Below are positions 1 through 11,639 of a stretch of 64,000 bases of DNA, in pieces. The notes beneath the pieces were generated by a model that worked only from the letters and a program-made list of their open reading frames with translations, was not told where the DNA came from and searched no databases. Both the position numbers and the translations under genes were made by a program. The number at the start of each line of letters is the position of its first letter. Position 1 is the first letter of the stretch. The DNA lies in the NCBI GenBank assembly GCA_021234155.1, contig JAJEKV010000060.1, positions 7,584,323-7,648,322 on the forward strand. Reading direction: 5' to 3'. This stretch comes from Isoetes taiwanensis. Its lineage: Eukaryota > Streptophyta > Lycopodiopsida > Isoetales > Isoetaceae.

Positions 1-417
1 TGACTTGTGGTTTTTTGAAAGGAATACCTTCAGACTTGTGGAATTCTCTAATTATCAACCAGCATTTTCCTAAAGATCTATTCCTTCCGTATCACTCCTT
101 CTACGAAGTTCGCTTGAATTTGAAGTTGAAATAATTGAATCGCGGCTTTAGGAATTCATTGGCAACAAAGAAATTGCAGCATCGGGCATTTTCAATGTTG
201 CGACTGGGCCGACACTAAAATCGTGGTCAAGGTGTACTCCGAGCAATGATTCATGCTTATGGTATCTTGATTTCATGCAATTTGGCTGTGATTTGGCTCC
301 CCATCTTCTTAATCATAGATAGCTTCTTTTCCCTATTCTTTGCTTTGCCTTTTTGATTTCCCCCGCTGTACACCCATTTTCCCTCGCTTTTATAGTTTTT
401 CCCTGGTTCTTTTGTAA
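1..417 (+). other. Upstream flank of L1A, possible 5' UTR
   Basis: No open frame of note. The stretch is AT-rich with pyrimidine-rich runs and leads directly into the first ATG of the L1A ORF1 remnant at 418. It may be the LINE 5' untranslated region or host flank. I cannot place the element's 5' end. Confidence 0.3.
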
Positions 418-2935
418 TGGAATCTAAAAGTGAAGATTACCCTAATTTTCTTTCTATTCTTCACACTTTTGCTGATTTTGCGCCTTTTGATCATCCCAAG
501 CTCCTTCAACAGTTAAGATCTTTTCATGAAAACCCAAAAAATTTCATTTTCTTTGGTAATTTTGCTAACGTTTTGAATGGGTAGTCCTCAATGGATCCTC
601 TCGCTTTCAAACTTCCTTTGCCGGGATAATCTTTCCAAAGATCCCCGATTATAGAGGTCAATTGCCCGTCATGGACCCCTTTGCTAATATGCCTCGCCTT
701 TTTATGGTGAAAAAGAGATCGACCCATCAAAAGCATTAAGATGACTCCTTCAACAAGGTCCTCGAAAATCGCTTTTCGCGCCAAAAAGCTCGACATCTTT
801 AATGGTATTTCCTTGATCTCCCTCCTGCATGCATGCAGAGTTAAATTCTTTTCAAGATTCTACTGTACTTGTGAAGGTAAATAAACATGGAATCAAATTG
901 GACAAACTTTGGTCTTTCTGCCTAAATCTTCACAAAGGCATTTTGATTAATGATGTCTATTAGCTTCAATCACCTTACATAATGATTGAATTTGGAAGCA
1001 AGAGAATCGCTAATTTTTTCAATCATGGTCCCTTGGCCTTTGAATCTTTTCAGGTTTCCTTTCTCAAATGGGACCCTAAATTTGAAATTGCTAACTTAGA
1101 CAAGCTCAGGCTCTCTACAACTCTTCATGGCCTTAATCCCATTTACTGGAATGAGAACTGTCTGAAACTTCTTTTTGACTCAATTGGATCTTATATCTGT
1201 ACGGAATACTCTCCTTGCAGACCTCCATGCTCCTTCATTCAACTTGACATTTCAAAAGATATCCCCTGTAGATTCCCTTTCTGGATGCCTTTGGACAAAG
1301 AGCCAATCGATCCTTAAGATGGTCTGGTTTGCCACCTCACTACCAAACTTGTACGGTCAGGCACTTTTGGTATGAAAATTGCAAGGAAAAATTGGACATT
1401 TCTGGGCAGATGGAAAGTCAACCTGTTAACATGTTTGACAATTGTCAAGTCAATCAGCAGGTCAATCAGGTCATACAGGTGGACCACAAATCTAGTCAAG
1501 AAGTCAACAGTCAATATTTGAATCAAAACTCAAATGGCCAGGTCTCTTCCAAATTTAACAAAGTGTTTGGTGGACCTTATGACTTTAATATCATTTCTAA
1601 AGACAACAAATTTGTCTGGATCAAGGTCAATGGCAGTTACAAGAGAATTCAGAGGAAAAAAAGATTAAGAGATGCTCAGGCTCAGGAAGATAAAACAATT
1701 CAAAATAAGGGAAGTGTTTCAATTGAGAAGATATCTAAAAAGAAAAAATATATATCTCAGGTAGTGAAAGTGTTACAAAATCATGAAGGTACAGCAAAAT
1801 AGACAAGTATGGAAAAAGATAAGATAAAAAATCTGCATGATACCCTGAATAGAATCATTGTGGATGCCAAGGGCTTATCCAAAAAAAAAATGAGTCACTT
1901 CTTGACTCTTCAAATTCCTACAAGGGTAAGAGTGATCCATTAGGCAAGAAAAACAAACATGGCAAAGTATTGAAGCAAGCTGATTTTGTCAATGGGAAAG
2001 AAATGGAAGCTGAAATAAACCCTTTGGATACTATAGTGGAAGTTGTCCCTGCTCCTCCTCCAGCTGTGGTAGACTTTGACAATGTGGCCAACTCAGCAAA
2101 GGAGATTCCTGCCACAACTTCAGTGCACAAAGATCATTTGGAAGATAACAGCCAATCTACTGGTATCTCTAACCAGTTTCAGGTATTAGCTGACCTTAAC
2201 CCTGACCATGATGTGGACTTAATGTTGAGCAATTGCCCTTCTATATCCGACCATGTAACAAGTTCATCCCCTTTTACCAAATCTGATCATATTCAGCCAC
2301 CTTTCATTGACCTTTCCCCATCCACTGATATGAACATTCCTTCTCCATGCACTATCTCCTCTGAAACTGTGAGCAGTTAGCTTCATTACAAGAGGGATTC
2401 AAGTTGGATTCACAACAAATTGTACAACAAGTCTGTTCATGAAATCTAATGGATGAAAACATAGTCCAAGATACTCCAGATAGGGAATTGGATGCAATCA
2501 AGGAGATTAATAGAGATAAGGGATGCAATATTGGAAAATGTGGGAATACAAAACATTGTTGCTAATCCAAACCGTACAGGCTCTTCCCCCTTATTCTGTT
2601 TTGATTGTAAAAGGGATAAGAATATAAATTCAAATGTTGATTCCACATCTTCTCTCTATAAAAACAAGATGTTTGAATTTGTTCCTGGGGGGATCTCGGA
2701 TGACCGTGATGGTGAGCTTGATAAGGAAAATTGGGAGAGGGATGACTTTCTATCTGATAATCCTTCTCTTGTTTTAAGCAAGAAATCCATGCCCTCTAGA
2801 GCTAAGATTAGAGTTGAAACTAAAAAAAATGATTTATTCTTAACTGATCTTACCAATTTGCACAACACTCCTGCTGCTAATACTAGGAGTACAAATAAAA
2901 AGGGAAAGGGGAAAAGAAGATCTGTCATATTTTAA
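418..2935 (+). pseudogene. L1A LINE ORF1 (DUF4283/zinc-knuckle type), decayed
   Basis: This is the remnant of the nucleic-acid-binding ORF1 protein of a plant L1 LINE. From the ATG at 418 the translation is broken by stops and shifts. A clear DUF4283-like segment lies at about 982-1317: it reads FLKWDPKFEIANLD, then a conserved tryptophan, then IGSYICTE and the end IQLDISKDIP. A degraded cysteine knuckle (YQTCTVRHFWYENCKEK) follows at about 1330-1385. A polar, Gln/Asn/Lys/Ser-rich tail is open in pieces at 1329-1802, 1970-2380 and 2492-2935. This order (DUF4283, knuckle, disordered tail, then ORF2 about 40 bases downstream) is normal for plant L1 elements. Several frameshifts make it non-functional. 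Family assignment rests on motif recognition, not a database search. Confidence 0.7.
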
Positions 2936-2974
2936 TTTCTCCCTTTATTTTTCCTTCCTATTTTAGCCCTTCTT

Positions 2975-3276
2975 ATGAAGATTCTCTCTTGAAATGTTAG
3001 GGGCATCAAAGGCTCTCTTAAAAAGAGGAAAGTTATCTTCCAAGTCAGAAATTACAATGATGATATTATCCTTCTTCAGGTAGTCAAGCTTCCCAAATTT
3101 GAAGTCTCTAATCTTGGTGATTGGATTTACCCTGGTGTCTCTTCCAACTGTGTTGAAGCTAGTGGTAGGAGTGGTGGCCTTATCATGATATGGAAAAACC
3201 TTAAGCATATCTCTTTCTATAATTCTCCCTCTAAAATGTGGCAAGCTGTTATTTATACTATCCAAGACTCTGGTTT
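2975..3276 (+). pseudogene. L1A ORF2, first part of the endonuclease domain
   Basis: The ATG at 2975 starts a typical L1 ORF2. After the MKILS start and a stop codon where tryptophan is expected, it reads NVRGIKGSLKKRKVIFQV, then a hydrophobic beta strand ending IILLQ and a GRSGGLIMIWKN segment. This is the opening half of the apurinic-type endonuclease. The frame runs out at about 3273 in the word IQDSG, exactly where the 45-bp palindrome begins. The missing continuation (FGIINIYAS, GDFNNTP, SDHQP) resumes at about 11640. This piece and 11640-14460 are therefore one LINE split by an insertion, with almost no LINE sequence lost. L1B (minus strand, 18594 downward) aligns across the break and confirms this. 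Confidence 0.75.
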
Positions 3277-3299
3277 AAAACCAGAGTCTTGGATAGTAT
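3255..3299. repeat. Perfect 45-bp palindrome at the L1A/insert junction
   Basis: Arms of 22 bases (3255-3276 and 3278-3299) are exact reverse complements around a single central A at 3277. The left arm is L1A endonuclease coding sequence. The right arm is its inverted copy and starts the 8.4 kb insert. Such a structure can extrude as a cruciform or hairpin. Confidence 0.95.
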
Positions 3300-5692
3300 T
3301 AACCTTGGGCATCCTCCTTCCACATCCTGATTCCCTTTTCAGGGAGCCACTCCCTATGCCCTGGCCTCATCTTGTAGAACATTAGTGGCCATCCATCCTT
3401 CATGCAGAACTTGAAGAGTAGAGGTTCCAAATGACCACATAAACGGTCCTTCTTATCAGGGATAAAACCTTTCACGAATTCCTTCCAATTAGGAACCTCT
3501 GACACAAGGCAAGGTGAAGGAGACTTTGAACTGCACTGCCTGAAGAGTTGCATAAGCTCTGGAATAGTCAATGCATCTGATCTTCTCATTAGAGTAGAGT
3601 AGTTTCCAAGGAGGGCATCTATGTCATCGGGTGTGTCCAACCATCATGAATCCCAAAATGCACTTGATCAAAGACACCTAACCAAACCAAGTATGACAAG
3701 TAAGAGAAAAGATATATGTTCTTATTTTGACCTGAGCAATTATCTAGCTGCAAGTAAAGCCTCCTAGGCAACTTGTTCGGTACCATAGGGCCCTTGATAG
3801 GAGGCATAAAAACATTTCTACTGCCATTTACCATTTTTGTCCTAAGGGCATCCGTGTTTAAAATTGCTCCACCCCAAAGAAATTTTCGTGGACGATCAGA
3901 TCTCTCAAATGGCCCCAACTCCAGTGTCTTCAAGGTATAATTCAAGGATCCCACATGAAAATTAGAATCATCAGACCAGAGGTCCAGTGAGAAGTGGCCC
4001 AAGGCACCTATACCATGCCCGTGCATGAGAGCACCCTAAATATTCACCTTCACTGCTCACCCTCCACACAGACTTTGCTAGCTTTTCTAGATGAGGAACC
4101 ATGGTCTTATTCTGATCCATCTTGTCATGTATAATGGTTAAAGCGTGCTCAGGAGATCTATGAGACAAAGCTCTCCAGGACCAGTAAAGGCTCCTACATT
4201 AAGTCTGGGCCGTCATATGTGATTTTCTCTCCATTGCAAGTTCCCTTCTTTCATTTGGATCTCTGGTTTTAGCAAGCTTTTCCTTTATGACAATACAGGT
4301 GTTACACTTAGAAAATGCTATCCTCTTAGCTATTGCCACCTCTCAATGAATTCTCTTTCCATGCATGTAAAGGACGATGGAGAAATATGCTTGCCTCACA
4401 TCTCCGTAATCGGTAATATCTACTTCTTGGTGTATATCCTTCTTAGTCAAGACTCAAGGTAGCCTCTTAACATTTTGTCTCATACCACTCGCCGTAATTT
4501 TCGAAAAAGGGCATTGTCTCTGCGTTTTCATCTATGAACATAGATAACACAGCATTGCCAGCCAAAGTATGAGACCTTGGCTTCTTAGAACCACTATTTC
4601 CGTGCTCAGCAATTCTGTGGCCACCCATGAAGAGCTTCTTCCACTTGTAAAAAGTGGAAATGGGTATGCCATAGGCTTTATGCCATGCTTGCACGCACAC
4701 CTGCTTGTTATTCAACATCAACTTGCCCACACTACCATTTTCAGAGCAAAGATCTAGCATGTTATATGCAAAGGTTGTGCGCTTCGGAGGACGCCATGTT
4801 CCAAAGAAAACGCTCTCATGCAAGCTATCTCCTTGATGTAAAATTTGCACAAAGATCTTTTCATGCAAAAGATGCTGATGACCAAGTCTAAAATAGCCTC
4901 AAAGACTAGTTTTCCTTTCACATTTGGTCTGTAAGGGGACGGTCCCGGGTCTCCATTGACCATGCGGTAAGGTCTCTTTTTTGTGACGCCAATTTCGGGT
5001 CTAATGGCATAAGGTTCATTCTCCACATCCTTCTCCTTCACGGCAACCACAAGAGTAGAAACCGAATGTTATCAACAAGCACGGCTGGCTATGGGCCATC
5101 TTACAAGGTCATGCAATTTGGGGCATTTCTGCACGAATGCTTGGCGGTAGATAGAGATCTTTTTTCAGCATTGGAAATAGGCTCATGATAGTAGCAGCTA
5201 TCGAGCCTTCCCCTAACTTCATGTCAAGAATAAAGATGGTTTGATCGGCAAAAACGATAACACTACACCCGTAAAGCCATGTGGCAAAGATTCATGCATG
5301 AGTGTGCATGTCTTCTCGATTAGCTCATCTCTAGAGAGCCCTTGCACATGATTTGTCTCATTATTGCCCAACCTCTCATTGCCTCCGACCTGCCAATTTA
5401 TGCGTTTAATCTGTCCTGGTGGCGTGCAAACTTCTTCATCTCCCACAAGCTGAACATCAATGTCCTTTTTGTACCACAAGACAAAACTCCCAATAGCTTC
5501 ACCAAGTTTTTCTATTTCTTGCTCAGGACTTGGTAGTGGCAAAATGTCCATCGAAAAACATTCACAATCCAAACAACCATCATACCCTCCGGGACATTCG
5601 AATTGTGATGTCGCTCGAAGTTGTGGACTCTTCCTTCTGCCACCTTCCTCCCCAGCACATAAAGCGAGATTAAATCCGCCATCCTACAAAAG
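3299..5692 (-). pseudogene. DUF7869-like transposase-type gene, frameshifted
   Basis: Reading on the minus strand from a splice acceptor at about 5692, the pieces in order are as follows. First comes a Cys-rich start (ECPGGYDGCLDCECF) leading to FVLWYKKDIDV (5690-5219). Next is a segment with VCVQAWHKAYGIPISTFYKW (4868-4467), matching the usual N-terminal 'Cys-aromatic-HGI-S' block. Then comes ALTIIHDKMDQNKTMVPHL (4168-3971), then LQLDNCSGQNKNIYLFSYL (about 3760-3690). Last is a shifted VGHT / PDDIDALLGNYS motif near 3630-3580. The series DNC-x-NKN followed by GHT-x-D-D-I-D is the signature I know from DUF7869-domain proteins, common in ferns, lycophytes, mosses and some animals and thought to be RNase H-fold transposase relatives. 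At least three indels break the frame, one of them between GHT and DDID. The acidic residues of the two motifs remain visible. Confidence 0.6.
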
Positions 5693-5800
5693 AGTGATCG
5701 TCAACATCGCGGTCGCGATCTTCCTCCAACATGAGCTCTCTTTAAGGAGTCAATTACGAATGACACTTGGGAACTAAAATATGGTCGTACAATGGCCTCC

Positions 5801-5831
5801 CGCGATCTTATCTAGCATTGATAAGATCGCG
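5801..5831. repeat. 12-bp perfect hairpin CGCGATCTTATC
   Basis: Stem 5801-5812 pairs exactly with 5820-5831 around a 7-base loop. Its outer CGCGATC half-sites match the dispersed palindrome family of this insert, so it looks like two half-sites pulled apart by a spacer. Confidence 0.9.
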
Positions 5832-6854
5832 GATTTTCTTCAGAACCATCTATACTTGCTACGACTTCGATACAACTTTGATCGATCGACATCACACGCC
5901 AATATTAGTTTTGTTTCTAGGGAGATCGCGGCCATCTCCTTTGAGTACAATAATAGTTAAAAGATTGACTCGACACTAAAGCATTACTCTTACCTCACAG
6001 GGCTCCAAATGGTAGCGTTAGTGTCTCCTCGAAGCCAACAAGCCGTCAGAAGCTGCAGTGCCAGTATCATAGAAAGGGAGAAAGAAAACATTTTATAGTA
6101 GACACAGCAGAGTGCACATGGAAGGCAAAATGTTTATATTTCCTAAATTAGCTTAGTGGTTTGCGGAAAACATCTGTTTTTAAATATTCCAATCTGAAAT
6201 ACCGACAGGTATCATATAAATGCATATATTAAATAGGGTTCTTTCAGTAAAAACAATCCAATGCCAACATTTGTGAAAGGAAACCTTCTTTAAGGATAAA
6301 TTATGTGGTATTGATCATCAACTATCAGCACAGTCTTAACAGATAGTAATTATCAGGCACCATTGTTGCAACATTAACTTTCAATTAACTTTACTGAGAA
6401 ATAGGCATCAGGATAGCTCTCTTACCTTGCCCGAACGACAAAATTCGATGGAGTGGAAGAAATCGAATTTATTAGAGTGGCGCTGGGAAAGCGGAATATC
6501 AGCGCCTTCATCAGCGCCTTCAATTGTTGCTGGAATCTGCAGCAAAGCCTTCTTAGAATATGGCTCTGCTTAGGCGCAGCTCGAGCGGCTCCAAGATCTT
6601 GCAAAACACACTAATTCGAATTGGCTTTTCCCGCTTCAATTCCAATTGTTTGTTACAGAATTCAAATTTGCCTGTTACTGTTTGTCCGTAATCTAATGTC
6701 TATTTCGGGCATTTATGCCCGCTTTTCATTCTGGTGCAATTAATGAACTGACTGTACGCATAAAATTTGAACGCGGACGTCCAATTCGATAAAGACCTTT
6801 AGTACGGATTTCCCGCTCTAACGTTAGGGCACTTTCGCACGGACGCATTCATGG

Positions 6855-6978
6855 CCGGTAATTAATACAGCCGGCGGGACAGTCATTAATACAGCCAGCG
6901 AGTAATTAATATGTACGACGGGTAATTAATACATCCGGCGGGTAATTAATGCCGGCGGGTAGTTAATGCACCCGGCCG
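6855..6978. repeat. Array of about six 20-bp units with TAATTAAT cores
   Basis: Units of the form GGCGGGTAATTAATACAGCC recur near 6855, 6876, 6898, 6919, 6939 and 6957, with one to four changes each. Weaker echoes (ATTATGGCGGGC) continue to about 7060. Spacing is 17-22 bases, about two helical turns. The array is just upstream of the TATA-like element of the plus-strand gene. Iterated sites of this sort are typical of transposase or transcription-factor binding, but no function is shown here. Confidence 0.75.
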
Positions 6979-7232
6979 TACGGCAATTATGGCGGGCACG
7001 GACAACTAGGCACCATTATGGCACGGTATTTATGCCGCCATAATGGCTGGCGGGCATTTAATTTTCGCGGCCGCGATCCTCTATATATTTAGTTCCAGCC
7101 GCGCCATTCCCGCATATTGTTCCAGCGCCCGCGATCTTTATCAGTCGAGCGCCTAGCGCCTTCGAGCAATCATCGCCTCAGCAACCTCGACCAAACAACC
7201 ATTTTTTCATAATCCGCCTGTGCCCGCGATCC

Positions 7233-10200
7233 ATGGCACCAAAGGACGTCCTCAGAGAAGGTAAATCCTACCATTTCAGCTCAGTAAGATCGCGGTCGCG
7301 ATCTTTCTTAGCAGATTGTTTTATAATTTTTGTAGTATAGATGCTCGGCAGGATCGCGGCCGCGAACTTGTTGAGTATAGCTTTTCTTGTTTTGTCCAGC
7401 TTAGCTGCTAGACAACATCGCGGCCGCGATGGTGCCGAGTAGTATTTAGTTTGTTGATCTTAACGTATAGGTTTTGTAGTACCTTTGTTGGTGCTTTTAT
7501 TGCTTGGAAGATGCATTCATTTGTTCTCGAAAGGATCGCAACCGCGATCCTTTTGAGTAGTTTATATTTTCTATCATGCACTAAACTCATGCTTTTGTTT
7601 ACAGCCCTCGCGTTGTTTCGTGGACCGGATGTCGAGCCCATCCGTATCATAACTCCGTCTAATGAAAGGAAATGGTGTATAGAGATTGCACAGGCTATCC
7701 CACAAATTCGTGGCGACCGGAGAAAGTACCTGTGTTTGTTCCTGTGCACTGGAAAGAAAGCTGAGGACATTGAACAAATAGGTATAGTAGTAGCAATGTG
7801 GGAAGGCACCAAGAACAATGTCCAAGATGCTATCATATGCAGCATCGAGGACACACAGCAGTTGCAATTTCTAGAATACATTTTGAAATGGCGGAATTAT
7901 GACCTGTCGATGATGTCAACTAGCAAGATGAACAAACCAGCCACTGGGAAAAATGTCCCAACATCAGCTAAGGGTTACGGCTGGGTGTTGCCATCTTATG
8001 AATCTCTCTCTTTGTCAGGTATAAGGAGAAACAGAGACATCTTGGTAGGGTTCTCGGCCTGCAGAAAAGGTTTGTCTACAGACAAGAAGCCACCGAGCAG
8101 TGCTTTGAAAGCAGTTCGGGACGAAAAAATGCCCTCAGTGATGGACACCAATTGGCTAAGAGCCGTGGCCAAGAAAAGAAGTGTGAAGCCAATAGCTACT
8201 TTAGGAGAGCCTTCAGCAGCAAAGAAATATGTTGAAGAACCACAATCCACCATAAACCCCTCCGGTATTGTTAACCCTACTATTCCTCTTGCTATAAAAG
8301 GCCCAGATAGCTCTACTTCTGGTGCCTTCATTCCTAAGAAAAGTACTGCTTTCAAAATAAACCTTTGTAATCTGAACACTGAAGAAAGCCCACAGCCCAC
8401 TTCTGTTACAGAAGTCTCTTCTGCTAAGTTATTGACATGGCCACACCCACCTGCCATTCCAATCGAATTGAAGTTCAATCCGGAAGAGGAACGCAAGATG
8501 GCAGAGCAGACTACTCAAAAGCTTGAACAGTTTAAACGGTTCTACCCCTTAGGGGTTAACTAGTTTACTAAGATTTCTATTTTGATTGTGAACCAAAGAC
8601 CGCAAACCCGACACAATCAACGCTCGCCGATGACCATGTTCAAACACTGGTTAAAAGCTTCAAGACATACCCAACAGAGGTCCTCACGCCTGCTGACGTC
8701 GTACCATTTGACCCCATTACGAGGTCATTGCTTGTTTTTCTTTTGGACTTTCGTTATTTAGGTTTGACTTGATCGTTATCCATTTTTTTAGGAAGAGGGT
8801 GACATGGAGCAATCCAGAGGATCTGAAGGGCAAAAATTTTACATTATATTCGCAATCACAAGATTTATGCGCATGCCTTCTTTGTTCTATTAGTTTGGCG
8901 CTTAGAGCAAAGAATTAGAATTTGCTAAAGTCTATGCTAGAAGAAGATCGAGAGTGCTCAACGGAATCCCCACAGGACAAAGAATACATAGAGTTGAGCA
9001 TTCAATGCAACGGCGATTGCAAACACCGCTCACAGAGAGCCTCTAATAGAAAAGCCGCAACAACTTCGCCATCAAAGACAAGGCTTATGGCTGTCCTCCT
9101 CAAGGACCTATAGGGACCGCAACGAGTTCAAATTGAAGGTAGTTATTCATTTTCTACTCACCAACATCGTGGGCTGCGATATTGATTTACCTTTGTTTTG
9201 TTTCAGGGACTTCCATGAAATTGCAACCACCACTTTGAAAGTGCAGGACCTTAAAGATGAAAAACAATTCATCTTTATGGAGGAAAAAGTTTTCAAGAAA
9301 TTAATGGAAGTTGCTGGATGGTGAGTTTCCGGATAAGCCAAGCAAGGACTTCTTTAACAAGACCTGGCTACGGTTCCTTCGAGGTATGTCGAATGCAGAG
9401 GTGGCACAGCTGCTAGATGAAATTATGGAAGGCAAGATGTATCTAAAGGTGCAGTCAGGGTATAGCGGCAGGTTTGATTGCAAGCAACGGGCAACTGACA
9501 TTAGAACCCTAACTTTTATGAGGCGTGAAATATTATCCTATGCCTCTAATTTGCTACAAAGGGATTTCGATAGCTTCGAGGAATTGCTTCAGTCTTTTCC
9601 TGATTTTACAGAGCAGAGAATACTAGATATATCAGATACTGATACAGAGTACGTGAAGGCAAATTATAACAAGGACCATACACTAGGCAACCTGCCTGTG
9701 GCCTTCTTGGAGCCAATCAGAAATATTCTAAAGCCAGAAGAGGCTAGAAAAAGAAAGGAAAAGAAAAACATTGTGCTGGCAGTGACAAAGGATGGCATCC
9801 CTACATCCTCCACAGTTTCCGAGAACGCCACTTTGATATTCATTGACATGCGAGGGATCAACAAGGTATGGGATTGCAAAAAATATACAGACCTTTTTAC
9901 AAGGATAGCCACCATGACCACTGCAAAAGTTTATCATTTGGTTGTTATCATGCGCTTTGTGAATTTGCCGAATTGCATGTACAGTCAGAAGCAGATTCAG
10001 GGAGGGGGTCATCTGTCTTTGGGTTGTTATGAAGTAGGCTGGGAGAGCAAAAGAAAGGTGAAAGAGCATCAATATTATATTAGTCATATGTGCATTAATA
10101 GGAGTGACACTCGTGTAGCACCTGTGCAACCTGAGCTGGAGCTTCGTCTATCTCCACACGGCAAGGCTCCGAAGCAAACACCATTGCCTCCAATGCCGCT

Positions 10201-11140
10201 TACAGGAAATGAGGATGCCGATGAAAAGATAAAAAATAAATTCCAAACTCTTTTTACAGGCAAACCGAGATATAAATGGGCAAAGAATGGAAGGAGATCT
10301 TGTATTGAAATGCTAGTCAAGACCTCATATGCCTATTATATTGTTGATCACCGGTGCCCACCGACGGCCGCCTTGGATTTTTTTCTACCGACAACTTTCT
10401 CGTGGTCGCTTTATGCAAGGGAAAAAGAGCGTGGCCTTTGAAAGTTCTCGGTAAAGTGTGCCGTTTCCTGAGGTCCTTCTTAGAAACGCTTGAGAAAATG
10501 GCCCGCCAAACTACTGGGGGATCTGAAGAAGAGGAGAAAGCCGAGAATGCAGAGGCCAATCCTTTGTCGCCTCGACATCAATATTACCCAACAGCATGTA
10601 TATATCCGATTGGATGCCATTTTGATAACCTCGATGCTAAAAGCTACTAAGAGAGAATACAGAAACGGCGATTCTTGTCGGGAAGCTTACGGAAAAAGGT
10701 ATTCATGAGCTTGAACCTACTTTTCAAAAACTAGAGGCATTAAACCAGAAGCTTGATGGGTACATGCCATTCTTGACAGGCCAATCTAGGTTTGAATATA
10801 TGGGCGTGGACCACATGGAAACAGACCAAGATGAGCGTGCTGGGACACAAGAGCATCAGGGTGCCTGTAAGAAGTTGAAGACCTTTCATCCGCATTTAGA
10901 TTGCTACCGAAGCCCGAGAAAGAATTTATAAGCGTGACCAATACAGGAGATAGTGAAAGTGAGAAACCTGATCCACATGTGGAGCTCTTGGCAAAGGCCA
11001 TGGACGTGCAAATTCCAGTTGTCACAGGTTATTCAGAGATGGACACAACACAAGCTATGGAATTGGGTAGAGCACATGTAATCCGGATAGCCAATGAATT
11101 GGGACCTGATAGTGTTTCTGAAACACAATCATTTGAATGA
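7233..11140 (+). pseudogene. Large spliced gene of the insert, C-terminal half weakly methyltransferase-like
   Basis: Start chosen at ATG 7233 (MAPKDVLRE). This short exon ends at a donor after 7260, and the acceptor at 7604 rejoins in phase to give REALALFRGPDVEPIR. Exon 2 then runs open to 8563. Further coding blocks are 8597-8730, 8790-9130 and, after an acceptor near 9206, 9212-11140, with a few one-base shifts. In the C-terminal half, LIFIDMRGINKVWD (about 9830-9880) is followed by KVYHLVVIMRF. Further on, KWAKNGRRSCIEMLVKT (about 10276-10325) leads into a shifted GFFSTDNFLVVALCKGK segment (about 10365-10425). A strand ending in D-M-x-G, then a Gly-rich strand near the end, is reminiscent of adenine methyltransferases in permuted motif order, but the catalytic D/N-PP-W is not intact. 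The acidic tail ends at TGA 11138-11140. I do not recognise the N-terminal half. Confidence 0.4.
7287..7552. repeat. Four CpG palindromes inside intron 1
   Basis: Within the 344-base intron 7261-7604 are AGATCGCGGTCGCGATCT (7287-7304), TCGCGGCCGCGA (7354-7365), CATCGCGGCCGCGATG (7416-7431) and AAGGATCGCAACCGCGATCCTT-type arms at 7531-7552. Spacings are about 65, 65 and 115 bases. The last copy differs from the consensus by CpG-to-CpA type changes, as expected for methylated cytosine decay. Confidence 0.9.
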
Positions 11141-11255
11141 TACTGCATCCCTATTGTACAGTACATCCATCAATGAAAATTTTTGCTTCAGGAATTTGAT
11201 TTACTTTACCTTTGTGTCTTTATTATTACTTGGTCCATGTTTACTATTGAAAATA

Positions 11256-11416
11256 ATCGCGGCCGCGATCCTCTATAGCAAATACATAGCTTAAAATAGT
11301 GCAATGTGTGTGGTGTGCCTACTCCACTTCTCCTTTGGAGTACGTAATGCTCTCATATGGTGTTAATAAAAAGGCCATTGTTTTGTCCGCTTTTCACAAA
11401 AGATCGCGTCACGATC
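11256..11416. repeat. Two further CpG palindromes downstream of the plus-strand gene
   Basis: ATCGCGGCCGCGAT lies at 11256-11269 and a mutated GATCGCGTCACGATC at 11402-11416, both in the presumed 3' flank of the gene ending at 11140. They tie the right side of the insert to its centre. Confidence 0.85.
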
Positions 11417-11639
11417 CTTGAGAGAACATCGAGCATTCTATACTACTACCTTTTACCCACGACGGATCTTTGCATGGGCAGTAAAAACTATATTTCTGAA
11501 AGACCGCGATTCATTGGTAGAACTTGTACTAAAAAAACGTCAACTTTTACTCAGTTGCTATCAGTTTCTGCACTTTATGGCTAACCTAGAACCTATTTCA
11601 TGCTAAACGAGAATTCCAAATTTCTCTAATTAATTAATT

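Larger units (their letters stand above)
5693..7232. promoter_or_regulatory. Shared central region between the two divergent genes of the insert
   Basis: The region lies between the heads of the two opposed genes. On the minus strand, a strong splice donor (GGCAAG followed by GTAAGAG, boundary at 6424) pairs plausibly with the acceptor at 5692, giving a short 5' exon with a candidate ATG near 6513. On the plus strand, a TATA-like CTATATATTTAG at about 7080-7091 sits about 145 bases before the ATG at 7233. Also here are the 5706-5719 palindrome, the 5801-5831 hairpin, an imperfect GAGATCGCGGCCATCTC at 5924, the 6855-6978 array and TCGCGGCCGCGA at 7065-7076. GC content rises sharply from about 6.78 kb. 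Bidirectional promoter function is inferred. Confidence 0.4.

Noticed and set aside
5801-5831. Hairpin considered as a transcription terminator
   Set aside because: Plant Pol II does not terminate this way, and the half-sites match the palindrome family, so a protein-binding role is likelier.
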